A DNA stretch of 64,000 nt, taken from NCBI RefSeq assembly GCF_900172315.1, contig NZ_FWFV01000001.1, forward strand, positions 558,001 to 622,000. Direction: 5' to 3'. Numbering within the stretch: the first letter of the stretch is position 1; each line of letters opens with the position of its first letter. This document shows positions 55,597 to 62,067 of this stretch, in pieces. The position numbers and the translations under genes were made by a program. Source of the DNA: Palleronia marisminoris (GTDB lineage: Bacteria > Pseudomonadota > Alphaproteobacteria > Rhodobacterales > Rhodobacteraceae). Below the pieces are notes generated by a model, which was not told where the DNA came from, searched no databases, and worked only from the letters and a program-made list of their open reading frames with translations.

Positions 55597-55806
55597 GGGT
55601 AAAACCTTGGCGCGAGGTTGATGACTTCAAGGCGATGCCTATATCTGCCCGAAGAAGGCCGCGCAACAAGGCCATCCGGAGTTCGGCGCATCCCGCTTCC
55701 CGTCAGGCGCATATGGGGTATTCCGAAAACGCATAACACATCGTGTCGCAAATCTTTCATAAGGCGCGTCACGTCCACCGCCAAGACCAAAAACAAGGAA
55801 CGACGA

Positions 55807-56124
55807 ATGGCCGACTTCGTTGATGGAACCGCATTCAACCACGAGCAAGGCAACCGGGCGCGCAAGCTGTTCGCAGCCGTCGTCCTCGCCGCTCTCGACG
55901 ATGCGATCGCCGACGACAAGAAATACGGCAACGGCCCCGAGCAGATCGCCCGCTGGGCCCGGTCTCGTGACGGACGCGAAGTTCTCAGCTGTGCCGGCAT
56001 CGACCCGAACGAGCGTGTCGTGTCGGGCCTGATGGAATTCGTGCGCAAGGGCGTGCGGACATCGGTCGCGCTCAGCCGTGAAGAAAGCGAGCGTCGCAAC
56101 GCCGCGCAGGCCGAAGCCGCCTGA
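55807..56124 (+). CDS. Conserved small protein (DUF6280-like)
   Basis: A 105-residue soluble protein found in closely similar form in many roseobacters; DUF6280 is my recollection of its family name. The sequence has the segments DGTAFNHEQGNRARKLFAAV, DDAIADDKKYGNGPEQIARW and RSRDGREVLSCAGIDPNERV. It is hydrophilic and helical, with no signal peptide. AAGGA lies about eight bases before ATG 55807. A strong terminator follows, so it forms a single-gene unit. Function unknown; the strict conservation in the clade suggests a housekeeping or regulatory job. Confidence 0.78.
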   Translation: MADFVDGTAFNHEQGNRARKLFAAVVLAALDDAIADDKKYGNGPEQIARWARSRDGREVLSCAGIDPNERVVSGLMEFVRKGVRTSVALSREESERRNAAQAEAA

Positions 56125-56163
56125 TCCCCTTTCGCGGGCGACTGCCGTTGCCCGCCCCCACTG

Positions 56164-56200
56164 GAAGCGCCGTGGCCTGAAGCCGCGGCGCTTCTGTTTT
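56164..56200 (+). terminator. Rho-independent terminator after the DUF6280-like gene
   Basis: GAAGCGCCG-T-GGC pairs with GCC-G-CGGCGCTTC over a 5-base loop, a 13-bp stem with one G-U pair, followed by TGTTTT. It starts 40 bases after the stop at 56124. Confidence 0.85.
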
Positions 56201-56211
56201 GCGCCATCTGC

Positions 56212-56238
56212 GTGCCTCGGCCGAACGGCCCGAGGCAC
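56212..56238 (-). terminator. Hairpin after the Cys-rich protein gene
   Basis: GTGCCTCGG / CCGAGGCAC is a perfect 9-bp stem with a 9-base centre, eight bases beyond the stop of the minus-strand gene at 56247. No T run follows on that strand, so it may be a weak or factor-dependent terminator. Confidence 0.5.
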
Positions 56239-56246
56239 GCGATCCC

Positions 56247-56717
56247 TCAATCGATGGTGACCGACGCGCTTGGCGCCGGCCGCATCACCTCCGCCAGGGC
56301 CTCGATCGCGGCCACGAAGCCCGTCGTCTCGGCCCCCTCGCATAGCAGCAGCGCATGCGCCCGCACAGCGTCCAAGCGACCTGATCCTGCGGCGCGGTAC
56401 GCAGCCATGAAGCTTTCCTCGTGGCGCGTCACGTGAATCGCGCAGCAACGACAGCACGGGTTGCTGAAGCGAAAGCAGCCGTCCCGCGCGAGGCGCATCG
56501 CCTCGATCGCGTCCAGCACCGCCATGGCGAGACGCGGCCCGATCTCTGCGCCCCGCCGGTCGATCGCGTGCGCGAAGGCAAGCCGCCATCCGTGTGTACC
56601 GGGCTCGGACAAGCCGCGGAAGAAATGGCGGGCGACGGTCAGAACGTCCAGTTCGGTCGCGCTGTAGCCGATTTCGGTGACGGTGCGGTTGGAGGTGGCG
56701 GCAGGGCTTCCGTGCAT
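56247..56717 (-). CDS. Cys-rich hypothetical protein
   Basis: A 156-residue protein that I do not recognise. The N-terminal half is helical (TELDVLTVARHFFRGLSEPG, then RLAMAVLDAIEAMRLARDG). The centre holds a compact cysteine/histidine cluster, CFRFSNPCCRCCAIHVTRHE at about residues 88-107, with five cysteines and two histidines in 20 residues, the sort of arrangement that binds zinc or an iron-sulfur cluster. The C-terminal part (HALLLCEGAETTGFVAAIEA) is again helical. It has no signal peptide or membrane segment. ATG at 56717 is the most likely start; a long open frame upstream to 57083 crosses a promoter-like gap. It is divergent from the micro-protein/SSS transporter operon. Confidence 0.6.
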   Translation of the reverse strand: MHGSPAATSNRTVTEIGYSATELDVLTVARHFFRGLSEPGTHGWRLAFAHAIDRRGAEIGPRLAMAVLDAIEAMRLARDGCFRFSNPCCRCCAIHVTRHEESFMAAYRAAGSGRLDAVRAHALLLCEGAETTGFVAAIEALAEVMRPAPSASVTID

Positions 56718-57042
56718 GGCGGGCTCGTTCTCTCGGGCTGGGCGCGCATTGTCGCACCGTGAGGCATCATGATCAGCTGCCGTGCCGAGCTGGGGCGCGT
56801 CCGCGACGGCGGCAGCATCTCGTCCGTTGCCGACGTTCCACGTGGTGCCTGCATGTCCCGCCACGGTTGGGTTGCACCATCTGAGCAAAACACTCAGAAA
56901 TAAAAAGTCCACCCGAAAACGGCAATCGAGCCCGTCGACTGCCGCATCGGCGCGACACGCGGCAATTCGACCCGAGGGCGGTGGCGCCGATCGCCGTTTG
57001 CCGTTAACCGGGGCCGAGGCACCACGGATGGATTGCAGAACG
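56718..57042. other. 325-base divergent control region
   Basis: No gene is seen between the Cys-rich protein and the transporter operon. Apart from the dyad at 56880-56898 it contains an AT-rich patch (56896-56916), out of character for this GC-rich stretch, which should hold the promoters for both directions. Confidence 0.5.
56880..56898. promoter_or_regulatory. Operator-like dyad TCTGAG-N7-CTCAGA
   Basis: TCTGAG (56880-56885) and CTCAGA (56893-56898) form a perfect 6-bp inverted repeat around CAAAACA, followed by AATAAAAAG. It lies 145 bases before the micro-protein start and 163 before the Cys-rich gene. Confidence 0.5.
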
Positions 57043-57225
57043 ATGTCCCGCAGAACCGCACTCGCAGCTATCGGCGTCGTCATTCTCGGCTGCTACGGCG
57101 TACCGTACCTGCTGATCGGGCAGATCGCGGCATGGTATGGCAGCTTCCTCTTCTGGTCACTTGCAGGGGTGGCCGTCATCGTCCTGAACGTCGCGGCGAC
57201 ACGCGGATGGGAGGACGAGGAATGA
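57043..57225 (+). CDS. 60-residue membrane micro-protein coupled to the SSS transporter
   Basis: Begins MSRRTALAAIGVVILGCYGV and has two hydrophobic stretches, residues about 6-24 and 32-52 (YGSFLFWSLAGVAVIVLNVA), with a short acidic tail ending WEDEE. Its TGA overlaps the symporter ATG as ATGA. The arrangement resembles known small membrane partners encoded just before SSS-family transporters (for example YhdT before PanF, DUF485 before ActP and DUF3311 before monocarboxylate carriers). The sequence is not one I can assign to any of them, so a role in assembly or activity of the transporter is inferred from context. Confidence 0.75.
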   Translation: MSRRTALAAIGVVILGCYGVPYLLIGQIAAWYGSFLFWSLAGVAVIVLNVAATRGWEDEE

Positions 57226-58673
57226 GCACATCCCTCGTCATCTGGGGCGTCGTCATCTATGTCGTGCTGGCTTGCATCATCGCGTGGATGTCTCGCCGCG
57301 GGTCGCGCGCGACCTCTACCATGTCCGAATATTTCCTGGGCGGACGCACCATCGGAGGCGTGCTGTCGGCGCTGTCCTACTCGGCCACCACCTACTCGGC
57401 CTTCATGATGGTGGGGCTCGCCGGCCTGACCTATCGCGGAGGCGTCGGCGCGTTGGGGTTCGAGATCGTCTATTTCGCCGGCGTCTCGCTGATCGCGATC
57501 TTCGGGCCGCGCTTCTGGCGCGCGGGCAAGCGCCATGGCTTCGTCACCCCGTGGGAGATGCTGGGCCACCGTTACGGCTCGACGTGGGTGGCGGTCGCCG
57601 CCGGCCTTGTGAGCCTGATCTTCCTGATCCCCTACTCGGCGGTGCAACTGTCGGGCGTGGGCTACCTGCTGTCGGGCATGACCGGGGACGCGATCCCGTT
57701 CAGCGCGGGGATCGTGCTGGCGACGGTGCTTGCCATCGTCTTCGCCTTCGTCGCGGGCATCCGGTCGGTCGTCTGGACCGACAGCCTGCAGGCGCTGGTG
57801 ATGATGGTCGCCTCGCTGATCGTCGGCGTTCTCGTGGTGTCCGAGCTCGGAGGCTTCCTCGGGATGTTCGAGACCATCGCCGCGACCCGCCCAGAGATGC
57901 TGAAAGTCCCCGGCCCTGGCCTTTTCAGCTTCACGACGTTCCTCGGGCTGACCCTGCCGTGGTTCTTCTTTTCGATCTCGAACCCGCAGGTCAGCCAGCG
58001 GCTGTTCATGCCCTCTTCGCTTGGCGCGTTGCGGCGGATGCTGCTGATCTTCCTGTGCTTCGGGCTGGTCTATACGATCATCTCGGTGCTCTGGGGGTTC
58101 TCGGCGCTGGTCGCCTTCCCGGATCTCGAAAACGCCGACCGGGCCACCGCGCGGCTGCTGTCGTCCGAGTTCGTGCCTCCGATCCTTGGCGTTGCCGTGA
58201 TGATCGGGATTCTCGCGGCCGCGGTGTCGACCATCGACTCGATCCTGCTGACGCTATCCTCGATCTTTGCCCGCGACGTCTGGGGCAACCTTGGCGGCGG
58301 GGCGGCGGATGCGAGCCAGTTGAAGGTCGGCAAGATCGTGATCCCGGTGATCTCGATCCTGGCGCTGATCTTCGCGGCGATGGAGATCTCGCTGATCGCG
58401 ATCCTGTCCGTCGCCGCCTCGGCCGGGCTGGTGGTCACGGTGCCCGCCATCGTCGGCGCGTTCTTCTGGCGCAGGGGCACGGCGGCCGGGGCGTTGGCCT
58501 CGATCGCGGGCGGAGCGGCCTTCGTGGGCGGCATGTATCTCACCGGCAATGCGCTCTGGGGGCTGAATGCGGGCGTGCTGGGCCTGCCGGTCGCGACGAT
58601 CCTCTTCGTGGCGGTCAGCCTCGTGACGCGACCCTCGACCCGGCAGACGACCGAGGGCTACGTCGGCACCTGA
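57222..58673 (+). CDS. Sodium:solute symporter family protein
   Basis: A 483-residue SSSF transporter with about 13 membrane helices. Marks are the early MSEYFLGGRTIGGVLSALSY near residue 35 with TYSAFMMVGLAGLTYRGG near 61, the VWTDSLQALVMM helix near 188, FSISNPQVSQRLFMPSSLGA near 252 and AAVSTIDSILLTLSS near 333, all placed as in the pantothenate/proline-type SSS family. The substrate cannot be told; PutP-like, PanF-like and acetate carriers share these motifs. It is coupled to the micro-protein upstream, and its end overlaps the convergent cueR gene by 16 bases. Confidence 0.93.
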   Translation: MSTSLVIWGVVIYVVLACIIAWMSRRGSRATSTMSEYFLGGRTIGGVLSALSYSATTYSAFMMVGLAGLTYRGGVGALGFEIVYFAGVSLIAIFGPRFWRAGKRHGFVTPWEMLGHRYGSTWVAVAAGLVSLIFLIPYSAVQLSGVGYLLSGMTGDAIPFSAGIVLATVLAIVFAFVAGIRSVVWTDSLQALVMMVASLIVGVLVVSELGGFLGMFETIAATRPEMLKVPGPGLFSFTTFLGLTLPWFFFSISNPQVSQRLFMPSSLGALRRMLLIFLCFGLVYTIISVLWGFSALVAFPDLENADRATARLLSSEFVPPILGVAVMIGILAAAVSTIDSILLTLSSIFARDVWGNLGGGAADASQLKVGKIVIPVISILALIFAAMEISLIAILSVAASAGLVVTVPAIVGAFFWRRGTAAGALASIAGGAAFVGGMYLTGNALWGLNAGVLGLPVATILFVAVSLVTRPSTRQTTEGYVGT

Positions 58674-59056
58674 TCTCCGGCGATGCTTTGCAGGATCGGG
58701 CAGTCGGGACGGTGATCGCCCGCACACCGGTCGACGAGGTCCGATAGCGTGGCCCGCATGTCCTGAAGGGCGGCGATCTTTGCGTCGATCTCGGCCAGGT
58801 GCTCGCGCGCAAGGGCCTTTACGTCGGCCGAGGCGCGGCTGTCATCCTCCCACAGGGACAAAAGGGTGCGGCAATCCTCGATCGTGAAGCCAAGCGCGCG
58901 GGCCCGCCCCAGGAACGCGAGCTTGTGCACGTCCGCCTCGCGGAAGGCACGGTAGCCGTTCGTGTCGCGCGGCGGTGTGACAAGGCCGATCTCTTCGTAA
59001 TAGCGGATGGTCTTGGCGGGCAGGCCCGCGCGAGCCCCGGCGTCCTTGATGTTCAT
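58658..59056 (-). CDS. cueR: MerR family copper-responsive regulator CueR
   Basis: A 132-residue MerR-type activator. The helix-turn-helix is [21 protein letters not shown] with the wing [15 protein letters not shown], then the dimer helix ([20 protein letters not shown]). The copper-binding loop near the C terminus has cysteines at 111 and 119 ([13 protein letters not shown]), matching E. coli CueR C112 and C120, and lacks the extra Cys of mercury or zinc regulators. Its ATG overlaps the copA stop as ATGA, so the activator is translated from the message it controls, a positive loop. The promoter upstream of copA shows a matching site. Confidence 0.94.
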   Translation of the reverse strand: MNIKDAGARAGLPAKTIRYYEEIGLVTPPRDTNGYRAFREADVHKLAFLGRARALGFTIEDCRTLLSLWEDDSRASADVKALAREHLAEIDAKIAALQDMRATLSDLVDRCAGDHRPDCPILQSIAGDQVPT

Positions 59057-61536
59057 GCGTGGCTCCGTTCGGCATAGGTTGGATCGGCGTCGGCACTGCG
59101 GTCCGACGTTCGCGCGTCGAACCGCATGGTCCTGAGCCGCAGCGCGTTGGTCAGGACGAAGACGCTCGACAGCGCCATCGCGCCGGCGGCCAGCATCGGC
59201 GACAGAAGATGCCCCGTCACCGGCCACAGCACACCCGCCGCGACCGGCACCAGCGCCGTGTTGTAGGCGAAAGCCCAGAACAGGTTCTGACGGATGTTGC
59301 GCATGGTGCGGCGGCTGACCTCGACCGCGTTCGCCACGCCCGAAGGATCGCCCGACATCAGCACCACGTCCGCCGTCTCGATGGCCACGTCCGTCCCTGT
59401 CCCCATGGCGATACCGACATCGGCCGCCGCAAGGGCGGGGGCATCGTTGATGCCGTCGCCGACGAAGGCAACGGGACCGTGCAGGTTCTTCAGGGCATCG
59501 ACCTTGCCCTCGGGCATGACCTCGGCGATCACCTCTTCGATACCAAGGTCGCGCGCGATGGCCCGGGCTGTCGCCTCGGCGTCGCCCGATATCATGGCGA
59601 CCCGCAGGCCCCGGTCCTTCAGCGCCTGGATCGCCTCGCGCGCGCCCCGCTTCACCGGGTCGGCCACGCCGATGACGGCCGCAACCTGCCCGTCCACCGC
59701 GACGAATAGAGGCGTCCGCCCGGCCTCGGCGATCCCGGCGGCGGCGCTGTCGAGCACGTCCGTCGCGATCCCTTCGCGCGCCATCAGCCGCCCTGCCCCG
59801 ACCAGCACATCGGCGCCGTCCACGCGCGCGCGCGCGCCGAGGCCGGTCAGGCTCTGGAAGTCCTCGGGTGACGCGACGGGCAGGCCCCGCTTTTCGGCCC
59901 CGCGCAGGATGGCGCGGGCGATGGGGTGCTCGGACGACCGCTCGACCGCGGCGGCGTAGGCAAGGGTGAGGTCGGGGTCGGTGCCCTCGGCCGGGATCAG
60001 GTCGGTCAGTTCAGGGCGGCCCTCGGTCAGGGTGCCGGTCTTGTCGAAGGCCACGGTCGCGACCTCTTGCAGGCGTTGCAGCGCGTCGCCCTTGCGGAAC
60101 AGCACGCCCAGCTCGGCCGCGCGGCCAGTGCCGACCATGACCGAGGTCGGCGTCGCCAGCCCCATGGCGCAGGGGCACGCGATGATCAGGACCGACACGC
60201 CGGATACCAGCGCGAGCCCCAGCGTCGGATCGGGACCGAGCCCGAGCCAGACCAGCACCGTCAGCACCGCCACGGCCAGGACGGCCGGCACGAACCAGCG
60301 GACCACCCGGTCCACCGCGCCCTGGATCGGAAGCTTCGCGCCCTGCGCCTCCTGCACCATCCGCACGATTCCGGCGAGGACGGTGGCCTCGCCCACGGCC
60401 GTCGCGCGCAGGGTCAGGGCGCCGGTGCCGTTCATCGTCCCGCCCGTGACGTTTGAACCGGCGGTCTTCTCGACCGGGACCGGCTCGCCCGTCAGCATCG
60501 ACTCGTCCACGAAGGAGCGGCCCTCGATCACCTCGGCATCCACCGGCAGGCGCTCTCCGGGGCGGACCAGGACGCGGTCCCCGGGGGCGACATCGGCGAG
60601 GGGGATCTCTTCGGTGCGGCCGTCACGCTCGACCCGCGCGGTGCGGGGCTGCAGGCCGATCAGCGCTCGGATCGCGGCGCCGGTGCGGCCCTTGGCACGC
60701 GCCTCCATCCAGCGGCCCAGAAGGATCAGCGTGACGATCACCCCGGCCGCCTCGTAATAGACGGCGACGCTGCCGGTGGGCAGCAGGGCGGGCGTGAAGG
60801 TCGCGACGGTGGAATAGCCCCAGGCCGCCAAGGTGCCGAGCGCGACGAGAGAGTTCATGTCCGGCGCGCCCTTCAACAGCGCCGGGATCCCCTTGGTCAC
60901 GAACCGCCGCCCCGGCCACGCCAGAACCAGCGAAATCAACAGGAATTCGGCGATCCACAGCCCCGCGACCTGGTGGATCGCGTGGCCGAGCGACGGGATC
61001 AGGTGGCCGCCCATCTCGACCAGGAAGACCGGCAAGGTCAGGGCGGCGGCAATGGCGGTCTGGCGGGCGAGCGTGCGCGCTTCGGCGGCGTTGCGGTCGG
61101 GCGCGTCCGTGTCGCCCCTTGCCTGTGGCCGGGCGGGATAGCCGGCTTCGGTCGCCGCGCGGGCGAGGGCATCGGGCATCGTTGCGCCACTCAGCCAATC
61201 CACCGTCGCAGTGCCGGCGGCGAGGTTCACCCGTGCGTCCACAACGCCCGGTACAGCCTCCAGCGCCCGCTCGACCCGGCCGGTACACGAGGCGCAGGAC
61301 ATCTCGTCGATATCCAGAACCGTCGCGGACATCCCGGCCGGGTAGCCTGCATCCGACAGAGCTTGCACGATGTCGGACAGCGCGGCGTCGCCCGGATCGA
61401 CGCGGGCGGTTTCCGTCGCAAGGTTGACCTCGGCGCTGCGCACGCCCGGCACGGCGTGCAGGGCACGCTCGGCCCGGCCGACGCAGGACGCGCAGGACAT
61501 GTCCTGCACGCGGATTGTCACGACTGCACCGCTCAT
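59053..61536 (-). CDS. copA: Copper-exporting P1B-type ATPase
   Basis: Exports Cu(I) from cytoplasm to periplasm. The 827 residues have two N-terminal heavy-metal domains (CASC at 15-18 and 81-84), eight membrane helices, the transport motif [14 protein letters not shown] near residue 450, the phosphorylation site [10 protein letters not shown] near 507, [11 protein letters not shown] near 552 and [16 protein letters not shown] near 696. The CPC form and the two HMA domains are those of CopA. ATG at 61536 has GGAGG five bases upstream; an ATG at 61551 overlaps that site. It is first in a copA-cueR operon. Confidence 0.97.
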   Translation of the reverse strand: MSGAVVTIRVQDMSCASCVGRAERALHAVPGVRSAEVNLATETARVDPGDAALSDIVQALSDAGYPAGMSATVLDIDEMSCASCTGRVERALEAVPGVVDARVNLAAGTATVDWLSGATMPDALARAATEAGYPARPQARGDTDAPDRNAAEARTLARQTAIAAALTLPVFLVEMGGHLIPSLGHAIHQVAGLWIAEFLLISLVLAWPGRRFVTKGIPALLKGAPDMNSLVALGTLAAWGYSTVATFTPALLPTGSVAVYYEAAGVIVTLILLGRWMEARAKGRTGAAIRALIGLQPRTARVERDGRTEEIPLADVAPGDRVLVRPGERLPVDAEVIEGRSFVDESMLTGEPVPVEKTAGSNVTGGTMNGTGALTLRATAVGEATVLAGIVRMVQEAQGAKLPIQGAVDRVVRWFVPAVLAVAVLTVLVWLGLGPDPTLGLALVSGVSVLIIACPCAMGLATPTSVMVGTGRAAELGVLFRKGDALQRLQEVATVAFDKTGTLTEGRPELTDLIPAEGTDPDLTLAYAAAVERSSEHPIARAILRGAEKRGLPVASPEDFQSLTGLGARARVDGADVLVGAGRLMAREGIATDVLDSAAAGIAEAGRTPLFVAVDGQVAAVIGVADPVKRGAREAIQALKDRGLRVAMISGDAEATARAIARDLGIEEVIAEVMPEGKVDALKNLHGPVAFVGDGINDAPALAAADVGIAMGTGTDVAIETADVVLMSGDPSGVANAVEVSRRTMRNIRQNLFWAFAYNTALVPVAAGVLWPVTGHLLSPMLAAGAMALSSVFVLTNALRLRTMRFDARTSDRSADADPTYAERSHA

Positions 61537-61572
61537 GGAAACCTCCGTCATCTCGATACGGGTTCGAGATGG

Positions 61573-61595
61573 GGTTCCAGTTACGGGAAGGTCAA
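61573..61595 (-). promoter_or_regulatory. CueR-type promoter of copA
   Basis: On the minus strand TTGACC (61595-61590) is a -35 element, followed after 18-19 bases by CATCTC/ATCTCG as the -10. The long spacer holds the CueR dyad TTCC-N7-GGAA within CCTTCC (61591-61586) and GGAACC (61578-61573). The longer-than-normal spacing and central dyad are the classic MerR/CueR layout. It ends 36 bases before the copA ATG. Confidence 0.8.
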
Positions 61596-61683
61596 GAGAA
61601 AGGAGTCAACTTCGTCTGGTGCGGCGCGGGTCGCCTCTCCAAAGGATGAAAGCGACCCTGCCGCCCGCGGTCGAGGCACAAGG

Positions 61684-62067
61684 CTACGAGGCGGCGGCCA
61701 CGGCACGCAGCGCGGCGCGGATGGCGCGGCTGTCTATGGGCTTCGGGCAGTGCTTCGCGCAGGGAAACCGCAAGGCGACGTCGTCCTCGATGATGTGGCC
61801 AGAGTGGAAGATCAGCGGCACGCCGCGCTTGTGCAGACGTTCCGCGACCGGAAAAACATCGCCGTCCCGCAGGCGCACGTCGAGAACGGCAGCCACGAAA
61901 TCCCCGTCGACCTCGTCCAGCGCCTTGTCCACGCGGGCGAACGGGCCGACGACGCGGAACCCCGCATCCTCGATCATGATCTTCACGTCGAGAGCGACGA
62001 TGGGCTCGTCCTCGCACAGAAGAACCGTGCCGCGTTCGGGCTGCTCCATGTTAACTGTGTCTTTCAT
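61684..62067 (-). CDS. Single-domain response regulator
   Basis: A 127-residue CheY-like receiver without output domain. The acidic pair is CEDEP near residue 18-22, the phosphorylated aspartate is residue 63 in AAVLDVRLRDGD, the Ser/Thr switch is Ser in LIFHSGHII near 89 and the lysine is 109 in CPKPID. ATG at 62067 gives a 17-base overlap with the sensor kinase gene; a later ATG at 62049 is possible. The kinase is the natural phosphodonor. Such stand-alone receivers next to HWE/HisKA_2 kinases are frequent in alphaproteobacteria and can feed stress or motility circuits. Confidence 0.9.
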   Translation of the reverse strand: MKDTVNMEQPERGTVLLCEDEPIVALDVKIMIEDAGFRVVGPFARVDKALDEVDGDFVAAVLDVRLRDGDVFPVAERLHKRGVPLIFHSGHIIEDDVALRFPCAKHCPKPIDSRAIRAALRAVAAAS

